Origin: Spirochaetaceae bacterium
GTDB lineage: Bacteria > Spirochaetota > Spirochaetia > Treponematales > Treponemataceae
Assembly: GCA_017646305.1 (NCBI GenBank)
Contig: JAGCMR010000180.1
Coordinates: 1-11,578 of the forward strand
Length of the DNA stretch: 11,578 nucleotides
Direction of reading: 5' to 3'
Each line of letters begins with the position of its first letter. Positions within the stretch are counted from its first letter, which is position 1. Of this stretch, positions 1-7,093 are shown in pieces. The position numbers and the translations under genes were made by a program. Below the pieces are notes generated by a model. The model did no database searches, was not told where the DNA came from, and saw nothing but the letters and a program-made list of their open reading frames with translations.

Positions 1-257
1 CCTTGATTCCATTGACTATACTGCTGGTTTGGACGAGCCTGTTGACCAGTGGAACCATAGAGATCGTATTCCCTTCGTTTTGTGGCATCACCCAAAACTG
101 CGTAGGCAGCATTTATCTGCTTGAATTTTTCTTCTGCAGCTACATCACCTCCGTTTCTGTCAGGATGATAGCGAAAAGCTGCATCTCTATAAGCCTTCTT
201 TATTTCATCGGCAGTGGCTGTTTTGGAAACTCCCAAAACAGCGTACAAATCGTCCAT
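1..257 (-). CDS. J-domain (DnaJ-like) protein, N-terminal part, cut by window edge
   Basis: The first 85 codons are visible from ATG 257-255, starting [10 protein letters not shown]. Residues 1 to about 66 form a complete J-domain, with the HPD signature at 31-33, a helix II rich in K/R (about 18-30) and the usual NAAYAVLGD and RREYD segments. J-domains stimulate the ATPase of DnaK/Hsp70 through HPD. After residue 70 the sequence turns Gln/Asn/Ser-rich ([10 protein letters not shown]) instead of the obvious Gly-rich linker of classical DnaJ, so it may be a shorter J-protein and not the main dnaJ; the remainder is outside the window. A GAGAGG/GGAG ribosome site precedes the ATG. It lies 53 bases after the Smr gene on the same strand and may be the tail of the same transcript; no terminator or strong promoter is seen in that gap. 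Confidence 0.93.
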   Translation of the reverse strand, partial: MDDLYAVLGVSKTATADEIKKAYRDAAFRYHPDRNGGDVAAEEKFKQINAAYAVLGDATKRREYDLYGSTGQQARPNQQYSQWNQ

Positions 258-310
258 TGCTCCAACCTCTCTGATATAAAATAATCAATTTTCTTCTGTG
301 TTACAAGGTT

Positions 311-904
311 TTACTTATTTTTTTTAATAATTACCCAGGTGGCGCCATTGCCCCCTAGTTTTTTGTCTGGATGACCAGAGGCTCCTAACCGTCTATCCAG
401 CTCTACAAAGGTTCGTACCATGGCAGAAAGAATTGAAACATCTGCTTGCTCCTTGGAGTGATGCCCCTTGCCATGGACAATCAACACCTTTTTGATGCCA
501 CGACGGGAGCAGTCTCCAATAAAGGTATCAAGTCGCTCCCAAGCTTCATCTCGAGTGAGACCGTGGAGATCAATCTTAGCACCACAGGGAAGCTTCTTTA
601 AATATTCTCGATTTTGCCCACGCTCCCGTTCCTCCACCTCTTTAGCTAAGGAATCCTTGTCCACTACGCCGTAGCGACGAAGCCACAAGTCCATGGGGTT
701 TACCCGAGGCAAATCATTTTCATCTTCTGTCTCAATATCAATTTCTTCAATTTCAAGGGACTGATCACCAGCATTTTTTTCAAGCCGAGGGGCATTGGGT
801 AAGCGGGGACGAGGCTTATTTGTTCCACGAGCCTTTTCCTTCCGTTCAGCCTCTTCCTTACTACAAAGCTGATCCCACTGATTCAGTATATCGCCAAAGT
901 CCAT
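311..904 (-). CDS. Smr-domain protein (197 aa)
   Basis: The C-terminal part, about residues 108-194, is an Smr domain: the IDLHGLT motif at 111-117, HGKG at 144-147, and a closing GATWVII strand at 187-193. Smr domains, known from the C-terminus of MutS2 and from stand-alone proteins, bind or cleave branched DNA or act as RNA endonucleases; which applies here cannot be read from the sequence. Residues 1-100 hold no recognisable domain and are highly charged, with basic (17-35) and acidic (50-65) stretches. This architecture (short charged N-terminus plus C-terminal Smr) is typical of stand-alone Smr proteins. The start is well set by a strong AAGGAGG ribosome site seven bases before ATG 904. 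The gene follows batD by 30 bases and precedes the J-domain gene, so it is probably co-transcribed with the Bat operon, although a functional link is only inference. Confidence 0.9.
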   Translation of the reverse strand: MDFGDILNQWDQLCSKEEAERKEKARGTNKPRPRLPNAPRLEKNAGDQSLEIEEIDIETEDENDLPRVNPMDLWLRRYGVVDKDSLAKEVEERERGQNREYLKKLPCGAKIDLHGLTRDEAWERLDTFIGDCSRRGIKKVLIVHGKGHHSKEQADVSILSAMVRTFVELDRRLGASGHPDKKLGGNGATWVIIKKNK

Positions 905-934
905 GAAATCCCTCCTCCTTCATAATTTTATATC

Positions 935-2368
935 CTATTCCTGCTCAGAGGATGACTGAACTTTACTCTGAATAGGAACTACGAGCTCCTTGGGAATCCA
1001 GCCTTCAAGTCCCGCCACTTCAACATAATACCAGCCCAACACCTCCTTATGAATCTGTACCACAGAATAGGGGTCAACTGGGAAAAGATGGGTTGCATCT
1101 GGTTCTGGAATTCTGCTCAGATTGCTGGCTGCAAGAATGCCTGTTGGCTGGAAGGAGGGCTTAAGATACACCAAGCTGACACTTAAAACAAGAATACAAA
1201 GAAAACCTAAAATTACACTTAAAAATAGCTTTTTTTTGCAAATAGCGACTATAGTTATAACAAGGGCTCCAAGGGCAAGTCCTACTCCAAGCCATCCTAG
1301 AAGTAAAACAGGCTCTTTAACACCAGGTGTAAGGCCCAGCTCCTGTTCAAACTGCTGACGATGCTGGGTAGCAGCAAGCCAGGGCAAACTTGTTCTCTCC
1401 TTCCAACGAAGCTGAGCCAATTCTTGAGCCACCTCAGGAAGCACTTGAAGCATTGGTTCTTCATCTTCTAGTGCTGGAGGACTAAAGGCAGCGGCTAAGG
1501 CAGCGGTAACAGCAGCATCCTCAGGAGGCAAGGAGGAATCCTTTTCTGGGGCAACCTGGGCAATTACAGGAATATTGCCTACAATCAAGCTATGGACATT
1601 TTCATCATAGCCCCGCACCTCAAGGGTAATGGGAGGAATCTGGATAATTCCTGTTTTGAGAGGAACAAAGCTAAAGCGAGCCACTGGTTGGAACTGATGA
1701 GAAAGCTCCGACACACTGAGATTGAAGCTTTCCTCATAATTTTCCACCTGTTGAAACAATGCTTGTGGGGTTAAATCCCAAGTAAGGCTTTGGAGGGCAG
1801 CAACATAACGAAGCTGAACTCCTATAAAAATTGGTTTGCCAGCCACAGCCTGCAAGGAGCCTTGATTTTGCCAAGCAAGCTCATTTCCAAGCTCATCCTG
1901 AAAAACTAGCTCCACCTGGGGCTTGAGACTTTTGGGATTTTGAAAGATATCCACTGGAGCAAAGGGAATGGAATGAAGCTGCCCTTCCACTAGCACCTCT
2001 AGCGGAGGAAGCTCTATAGTACCACTTTGAGAAAAGCTAATAATAAGTTCAATGATGGTGCCAGAATTCCTTCCCTCTACCCACAGGTTCTTAGAGGCAG
2101 TTATAAGAGTTGCACCAGAGGGAAGAACAAGATTTCCAAGGCTTACCTGAGACGGAACAATCTCAGGCAACACTACAGAAAAGTAACATTCTGTATCGGT
2201 AAGATACCAGGAGTTCGTACTGGTAACCTTTAAGTCCTTGTCTAGTGGAGGGAGAACAGCACTATCATCACCTTCTCCTTGTGCTACCACCGAAGACAAG
2301 TTAAAAAAAAGAACAAGGAGAAAAAGTCCTGCCAGCTTAATGTTCATGCAAACAAATTTCTTCATCAA
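935..2368 (-). CDS. batD: BatD-like exported protein with C-terminal BatE-like two-TM and SH3 module
   Basis: The 477-residue protein starts with a signal peptide (basic start, hydrophobic 10-28, VVA-Q cleavage near 29). Residues 35-270 are beta-rich with repeated IELPPLEV- and IIQIPPITLE-type segments, the pattern of the immunoglobulin-like BatD (oxygen tolerance) repeats, expected in the periplasm. A low-complexity Ala/Pro/Glu linker (275-310) leads to two membrane spans (354-377 and 381-402) and a final bacterial SH3-like domain (410-466, ending in W-YYVEV-GLEGWIP). This tail matches the layout of BatE. The start ATG overlaps the batB stop (ATGATG), so translation is probably coupled. A second Met at residue 2 is an equally good start. 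BatD proteins are thought to work with the vWA proteins BatA/BatB in the envelope; no enzyme activity is known. Confidence 0.82.
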   Translation of the reverse strand: MMKKFVCMNIKLAGLFLLVLFFNLSSVVAQGEGDDSAVLPPLDKDLKVTSTNSWYLTDTECYFSVVLPEIVPSQVSLGNLVLPSGATLITASKNLWVEGRNSGTIIELIISFSQSGTIELPPLEVLVEGQLHSIPFAPVDIFQNPKSLKPQVELVFQDELGNELAWQNQGSLQAVAGKPIFIGVQLRYVAALQSLTWDLTPQALFQQVENYEESFNLSVSELSHQFQPVARFSFVPLKTGIIQIPPITLEVRGYDENVHSLIVGNIPVIAQVAPEKDSSLPPEDAAVTAALAAAFSPPALEDEEPMLQVLPEVAQELAQLRWKERTSLPWLAATQHRQQFEQELGLTPGVKEPVLLLGWLGVGLALGALVITIVAICKKKLFLSVILGFLCILVLSVSLVYLKPSFQPTGILAASNLSRIPEPDATHLFPVDPYSVVQIHKEVLGWYYVEVAGLEGWIPKELVVPIQSKVQSSSEQE

Positions 2369-4047
2369 TAGTCATCTCCAGAGGGAAGTTGATCTTGATT
2401 CTGCTGGTTTTTCCAGCGATCCTGTTCCTGCTGCCGAATCAGTGAAAAAAGGGTTGAGCCTGCAATATCTTCAGTAGATTTTTCCTGCACAGGAATCAAT
2501 TCTTGGGAAGATGCAGTGCTTTGACGTGTATTCTGCCCAAGAGATAGCTCCAGATTTATCTTTGCATCTAGATTAGAGGAATCTATTTCCAAAGCCTTTC
2601 TGAACAAGGTGGCAGCCTCTTGATATTTTCCCTGGTTATACGAAATCACACCTGTATTGTACAGGGCTGAAAAGGTAAGACTAGAAGGTGCCTCAGGAGA
2701 AATCTCCTTCAAACGATTCAAGGCAGCCTCCGTTTCTCCCTGCATGATGTAGGTGGTTGCAAGGCCGTAGGTACTGTATTGGAGCAATTCCTCCTGGGAC
2801 ATGGTAGAGGCTATATCCATGGCTTCCATAAAGCCAGAAATGGCCTTTTGATACTTTCCTTGATGCCAGAAAAAAGCACCTTCTAGCACACTTGCCGTTC
2901 CCTGCCACTGTTGGGAACAGCCTTGAAGCAGGAGGCTGCCCACTGCCACCAGCACCAATACGAGACTCCGTCCGCCACCAGTAGTGAGACGAAAAAGTTT
3001 TTTGAAAAAGGTTCCATTCAATTCACCAAAGAAAAAGCCTGCTAAAAGAAATACCATAGCGAGATTAGCAAAGATTCGCCACCGAGGCTTTTTTTCCAGC
3101 TGATAGGCAGTACCTGTCCACTGACCTGGTTCCTGATTGGTGTTACCCTGTTGTTCTCCAAGACCACCACCAGTTACTGCTGCAAGCACTCTGTATGCAG
3201 ATCCAAGACTTTGTGCAGGAATGTACATAACCTTTCCACTGCTTCTATTTCCTTCTGTCGCTAAAGAGGCTTCTACAGAATTCACCAAGGCTTCAAGCTG
3301 TTCCTCTTGCAGGGATGAATGAACCACCGTTCTTCCGTCTCCAGCCATAATCTGAGTACCAGTAACGGAGCCAAAGCCAAGAAAAATCACATCAATTCCA
3401 GCAGCAACAAGGCGACGAGTTTCTGCTTCTAAGGTACCGTCAGTTTCCTCTCCATCAGTAAGCACCACTACGGTCTTTTTTGCCACCGACAAAACTGGAA
3501 ATGAAGCAGCTGCTTTTTGCAAACCACTTCCTAAGCTAGAACCAGTAGTAGTTATCAATCGGGGAGAAAGAGCGGGAAATAAGGCTCGAATAGCATTGAA
3601 ATCTCTGGTAAGAGGAATTGCCACAACTCCTTCCCCCTTGGCAATCACCACGGAAACATCAGTGGAATCAAGCTGCTCCAACAAGGCTTCTCCGTAGCTT
3701 GCAGCAGCCTCCAGACGACTCACTGCCCGATTTTTTTCATATGCCACATCTTGGGCCATCATACTCCAAGAAATATCAAAAACCAAGGAAAGGGAGCTTC
3801 CCCTTTGCTGCACTGGCACCAGCTGACTTCCCCAAGAAAGACCACTGAGGGCCACCAGCAAAAAAATCCATGCCAAGGCCCAACAGCCACCACGTACTGG
3901 CAGAACAAGTCTTAACCGAGACATTAAACGGGCTTCTCCAAGCCTGGCTCGAAGCATTTTTCGATACCACAAAAAAAATAACAGGAGACTGGGAATAAGC
4001 AGAAGAATTCCCCAGAACACCCAGGGACGTTCACAGGTCAAGATCAT
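2365..4047 (-). CDS. batB: BatB-type vWA membrane protein fused to BatC-like TPR domain
   Basis: A 560-residue protein. I set the start at ATG 4047-4045, 12 codons inside the longest frame, because it makes an ATGA overlap with the batA stop and follows a GGGGG ribosome site. Two N-terminal membrane spans (10-27, 56-72) precede a vWA domain (about 84-290) with the MIDAS residues D91, S93, S95 (DISWS) and D198 (LTDGE). The usual MIDAS Thr appears as Ser170 (GSSLGSGL; BatA has GTALGSGL). A third span (325-341) normally ends BatB. Here the frame continues through a basic stretch and a fourth hydrophobic segment (361-376) ending LLLQGC, then about three TPR repeats (384-417, 421-453, 460-493) and a charged Gln-rich end with IRQQEQDRW, as in BatC proteins. 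Borrelia BB0172 is a related spirochaetal vWA protein. The gene sits between batA and batD. Confidence 0.9.
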   Translation of the reverse strand: MILTCERPWVFWGILLLIPSLLLFFLWYRKMLRARLGEARLMSRLRLVLPVRGGCWALAWIFLLVALSGLSWGSQLVPVQQRGSSLSLVFDISWSMMAQDVAYEKNRAVSRLEAAASYGEALLEQLDSTDVSVVIAKGEGVVAIPLTRDFNAIRALFPALSPRLITTTGSSLGSGLQKAAASFPVLSVAKKTVVVLTDGEETDGTLEAETRRLVAAGIDVIFLGFGSVTGTQIMAGDGRTVVHSSLQEEQLEALVNSVEASLATEGNRSSGKVMYIPAQSLGSAYRVLAAVTGGGLGEQQGNTNQEPGQWTGTAYQLEKKPRWRIFANLAMVFLLAGFFFGELNGTFFKKLFRLTTGGGRSLVLVLVAVGSLLLQGCSQQWQGTASVLEGAFFWHQGKYQKAISGFMEAMDIASTMSQEELLQYSTYGLATTYIMQGETEAALNRLKEISPEAPSSLTFSALYNTGVISYNQGKYQEAATLFRKALEIDSSNLDAKINLELSLGQNTRQSTASSQELIPVQEKSTEDIAGSTLFSLIRQQEQDRWKNQQNQDQLPSGDDY

Positions 4048-5048
4048 AGGAATACCCCCAAATACCAGCGACGAATAAGCCACGCCAAAATAAAGCTTGC
4101 GGCACTGGCCAACAAGAAATAGTGATAGAGGGCCTCTTCCTTTGTTTTGAGATAAAAACTCATTACTGTTTGCTCTCGACTAGCAACAGTAGCAAGTGCT
4201 TCTGCCAAGGAACCGCTAGATTCCACGCCAAAATAACGCCCTCCACCAATAGCTGCAATCTGCTCCAGTGACTGAGAATCAAACTGAGACTCAATGTAGC
4301 CAGAATATACCTTACCTGTGACGGGATCTACGTATTCCAGGGGAACAGTTCCACGTGTTCCCAAGCCTAAAACATAGAGGGTAATATTATTATCCTTAGC
4401 TAATTGGGCTGCTGTTTCGGGATGAATCGCCCCGCTGTTATTTTCACCGTCAGTAATCAAAACAATACATTTTTTGGGAGCTGCAGCTCCACTAAGATGA
4501 TATACAGCTGTACTTAAGCCAGAACCCAAAGCTGTTCCATCTCCCAGGCCACCACTTTCCAAGGTAGTAAGACGAGCAAAAAACTCATCTCTATCCATGG
4601 TGGGCGGTACCACCAAGGCGGCTTCCGAAGCCATTGCCACTAAGCCGTAGCCAGTTCCTGCTGTTTGAGGAACTAAAGAAACAATAGCCTGTCGTGCCGC
4701 ATCAAGGCGACTCATTCCTGCAATATCACGAGCCATCATGGAAGGGCTGGTATCTAGCACAAATACAATGTCGGTTCCACGAGAAGTATAAATTTTTTCC
4801 TGCTGAAGGCGAACGGGAGCTGCTAGCGCCAACACCAGACACAAAAATCCTACCGTAAAAATCACAGTAGAAAGAATACTGACAAATTTCCGCACTGGAG
4901 CCTTCCACTCAAAGCCTTCTCCCTGCCAATCCTTAAGAATCAGCGGAAAGGAAGGGGCGGAAAAAATTCCCAGCCTTCGCAAAAGGTAAAGAGAGGGAAT
5001 ACAAAGCAGAAGCAGGAAGGCCCAAGGCTGCTGAAAAACAGGCATCAT
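4044..5048 (-). CDS. batA: BatA-type vWA membrane protein
   Basis: The 334-residue protein has the full BatA layout: two N-terminal membrane spans (8-24 and 58-78), a von Willebrand factor A domain (about 92-290) and a C-terminal span (308-326). The metal-ion site is intact: D99, S101 and S103 in DTSPS, T172 in GDGTALGSGL, and D200 in ITDGEN. The vWA domain should face the periplasm and bind partners through a divalent metal. A GGGGAG ribosome site lies just before tandem ATGs at 5048 and 5045; either can be the start. The gene begins 34 bases after the upstream operon gene and its stop overlaps the batB start. Function (aerotolerance, envelope stress) is inferred from the family; the biochemical role of Bat proteins is not settled. 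Confidence 0.93.
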   Translation of the reverse strand: MMPVFQQPWAFLLLLCIPSLYLLRRLGIFSAPSFPLILKDWQGEGFEWKAPVRKFVSILSTVIFTVGFLCLVLALAAPVRLQQEKIYTSRGTDIVFVLDTSPSMMARDIAGMSRLDAARQAIVSLVPQTAGTGYGLVAMASEAALVVPPTMDRDEFFARLTTLESGGLGDGTALGSGLSTAVYHLSGAAAPKKCIVLITDGENNSGAIHPETAAQLAKDNNITLYVLGLGTRGTVPLEYVDPVTGKVYSGYIESQFDSQSLEQIAAIGGGRYFGVESSGSLAEALATVASREQTVMSFYLKTKEEALYHYFLLASAASFILAWLIRRWYLGVFL

Positions 5049-5082
5049 TGTCTCCCCTGCCAGTAAATTGGATAATATTTCA

Positions 5083-6132
5083 TTACTTTCCCTCCATAAA
5101 ATCTAAGTAGCCTCTGAGCCGTTGAATCAAAACAGCCTGTTCTCCTGGTTCCAAGGTAGCAGCAGGAGCATAACGCAGGTAATCACAGCGTCGGAGCAGG
5201 TTACAAAGACCTTCTACCGCTTCCACCTGTTCATCAGAAAGCATTCCAACAAAGATTTCATCTAATAAAAACATAATCTCCGATGTGGCGGCAGATTTAA
5301 AGGAACGGCCAAATCGACCTTCCAGATAGGTTCTCGAAATAAGCTCTAAGCCTGCAGCCAGCTCCTTTCCTGAAAGCTCTTGACTAGAAAGCTTCCGTAG
5401 CTGACGTTGCACCCACTTGTAATTGCGAGAAAGACGAATGCCTGTTGCCAAGTTTTTAAAAAACATTCTCACTTGCTGGAATCGGGCCAACACTACAATT
5501 AAGGCGATAAGAAGCAACAGTGCACCAATGGCAAGTCCATATACTACATAAATAGAACCTGGCACCAGCAGAGGAGGAGCTACAGGTCTCAGCTGTACTG
5601 TATTAAGCTTTTTTGTTAAGGAAGCAATTTCTATTTGTGGTAATTGCACCAGCAAAAACGTAGCACCAGAAGCTGCTACAAAATTTCTCACCTCTGGTAT
5701 CGAAAGCAGGTTAAAGTATCCCATCTCAAGCTTTTGAGGAAGCCAAGGAGTAAGCACCACGCTCAAGGAATAGCCATCCTCCACTCGCTGCAGGGAAACT
5801 CCATAGAGACTTACCGATGCAGACTCCTGCTGAGCAAGGAGCCTTTGACGAAAGGCAAAATCACTACTCCCCCACACCTCATCAGGCTCATATTCCTTGG
5901 AAACAAATTCTACATCCTCAGGCAAAAGCTCAATGCTCGGAGCTATGGTAAGTCGTAGCTCCACCTGATCCCCCACATAGGCTTCCTTAGGTAACAATAC
6001 CCATTCCTTGGGAGAAATAAAACCTATTGTTTGGCTTGATCTATTTTGGGCAAAAAGATCAGATAGAAAGCTGCTTCCTAATAATACAATCAGAAGAAAA
6101 CAAAAACACCGTTTTTGGAAACCAAAAATCAT
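5083..6132 (-). CDS. Spirochaetal Bat-operon membrane protein: signal peptide, beta domain, one TM, helical tail
   Basis: I place the start at ATG 6132-6130. It abuts the DUF58 stop as TAATG, follows a GGGAGG ribosome site, and begins a clear signal peptide (MIFGFQKRCFC..., hydrophobic core 10-24, cleavage LFA-Q near 28); a start 35 codons upstream would put a non-secretory leader before it. Residues 35-180 are beta-rich and begin AYVGDQVELRLTI, a start typical of BatD-like periplasmic sandwich domains. A single span (195-217) is followed by a basic, helical cytoplasmic tail (218-349) with YLEGRFGRSF...ATSEI, resembling the tail of BatD/DUF4381-type proteins. I do not recognise a named family. 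A protein of this sort occupies the slot between the DUF58 gene and batA in other spirochaetes. It probably bridges the periplasmic Bat proteins and cytosolic MoxR/DUF58, which is inference. Confidence 0.85.
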   Translation of the reverse strand: MIFGFQKRCFCFLLIVLLGSSFLSDLFAQNRSSQTIGFISPKEWVLLPKEAYVGDQVELRLTIAPSIELLPEDVEFVSKEYEPDEVWGSSDFAFRQRLLAQQESASVSLYGVSLQRVEDGYSLSVVLTPWLPQKLEMGYFNLLSIPEVRNFVAASGATFLLVQLPQIEIASLTKKLNTVQLRPVAPPLLVPGSIYVVYGLAIGALLLLIALIVVLARFQQVRMFFKNLATGIRLSRNYKWVQRQLRKLSSQELSGKELAAGLELISRTYLEGRFGRSFKSAATSEIMFLLDEIFVGMLSDEQVEAVEGLCNLLRRCDYLRYAPAATLEPGEQAVLIQRLRGYLDFMEGK

Positions 6133-7082
6133 TATGTTTCCCTCCCAGAAAAGAATCGTTGTAAGGCCACCGCCACATCCTCCTGGGTGGAAATTGTAAG
6201 TGGCCATGCCCCTCGGCGATAGCACTCTGACTTCCAACGCTCCACTCGTTTTTTATCAGCATCCTTCCACGCCTGCTGAAAACTAGTACTTGAGGTGGGC
6301 AGAACACGACGATATCCAGACTCTGGGTCCACAAAGGGCAGGCTTCCCACTCCCTCCAGCTGATAGTCCACAGGATCAGTAATTCTCACGGCAATCACAT
6401 CATGACGGGAAGCAAGAATAGCCAGATCCTGCTGATAACCAGCGGTACGAAAGTCAGACACCACCAAAACAAGAGAACGCTTTTTTAACAGGGAGGCGGC
6501 GCCCCGCAATGCCTTGTGGAGATTTGAGCCAGGGGAAGCAAGAGAAAGCTGACTTTGCTCTTTTTCAGCCTCATCTTCAGGAGATTGCAACACCGCCTCC
6601 AGCTGGTTTAAAAACATCAGTGCTTGATTATTACCAGCTCTTGGCTTGTGAGAATAACGAATATCTCCATCAAAGATAACTCCTCCCACAGAGCCACCTC
6701 CCAGACTTGCAGCCAAGGCCATTAATGCAGCCACCTCACAGCCAGTATGCAGCCTGTTCCGAGCCAGCTTACCGCCGCCGGTAGCCATGGACAAAGAACC
6801 ATCCACCACCAAAAACAGCACCAGCTCTCGGTCCTCCTCAAACTGCTTTACAAAGGGACGCCCCATACGGGCAGTAACATTCCAGTCAATGGAACGCACA
6901 TCATCTCCGAGGAAATACTCTCGCACTCCACTGAATTCGATGCCACGCCCCTTATAAATTGACTTGAAGGAGCCAGACCGAAGGCTTTCAAATAAGGTAC
7001 GAGAAGTTACCTGCAGACTGCTGGCTCGTTTTACCAGCGACTGGCTATGCAATCCCTTGCCATCAAGGGTATTTCTTTCCAT
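6132..7082 (-). CDS. DUF58 family protein of the MoxR/Bat system
   Basis: The 316-residue protein carries the DUF58 signature at 46-72: GRGIEF, REYFLGDDVRSIDWN and AR. The second half has a vWA-like fold with D94, S96 and S98 (VDGSLSM), a possible third-loop Ser at about 186 and D210 (VVSDF), so the metal site looks largely kept. It has no membrane span and should be cytoplasmic. DUF58 proteins nearly always sit next to a MoxR ATPase and are presumed partners or clients; no reaction is known. The start ATG 7082 lies 11 bases after the moxR stop. No convincing ribosome site precedes it, so translation may depend on coupling to moxR. The stop overlaps the next gene by one base. Confidence 0.92.
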   Translation of the reverse strand: MERNTLDGKGLHSQSLVKRASSLQVTSRTLFESLRSGSFKSIYKGRGIEFSGVREYFLGDDVRSIDWNVTARMGRPFVKQFEEDRELVLFLVVDGSLSMATGGGKLARNRLHTGCEVAALMALAASLGGGSVGGVIFDGDIRYSHKPRAGNNQALMFLNQLEAVLQSPEDEAEKEQSQLSLASPGSNLHKALRGAASLLKKRSLVLVVSDFRTAGYQQDLAILASRHDVIAVRITDPVDYQLEGVGSLPFVDPESGYRRVLPTSSTSFQQAWKDADKKRVERWKSECYRRGAWPLTISTQEDVAVALQRFFSGRET

Positions 7083-7093
7083 AATTATTTAAC

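Noticed and set aside
3..284. Plus-strand open frame opposite the J-domain gene
   Set aside because: It is the antisense shadow of a clear J-domain reading frame; the protein has no recognisable domain and no ribosome site.
258..310. Promoter for the J-domain gene
   Set aside because: A TTGTAA-N17-TATTTT match exists on the minus strand but it is weak in AT-rich sequence; not enough to call.
2917..2990. Internal translation start making a separate TPR lipoprotein
   Set aside because: There is no ATG between the vWA domain and the lipobox; a TTG after CGGAG would leave a signal too short and without basic residues.
2990..3015. Run of six A near the BatB-TPR join as a frameshift site
   Set aside because: The A-run is out of register for a standard -1 slippery heptamer and the long frame is open on both sides, so no frameshift is needed.
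5644..5958. 104-residue plus-strand frame inside the Bat-operon membrane protein gene
   Set aside because: It runs antisense to a well-supported gene with signal peptide and membrane span, and the translation looks like random shadow sequence.
6059..6334. Minus-strand frame across the DUF58 to next-gene junction
   Set aside because: It is a different frame over two genes that join neatly as TAATG; no domain or start signal supports it.
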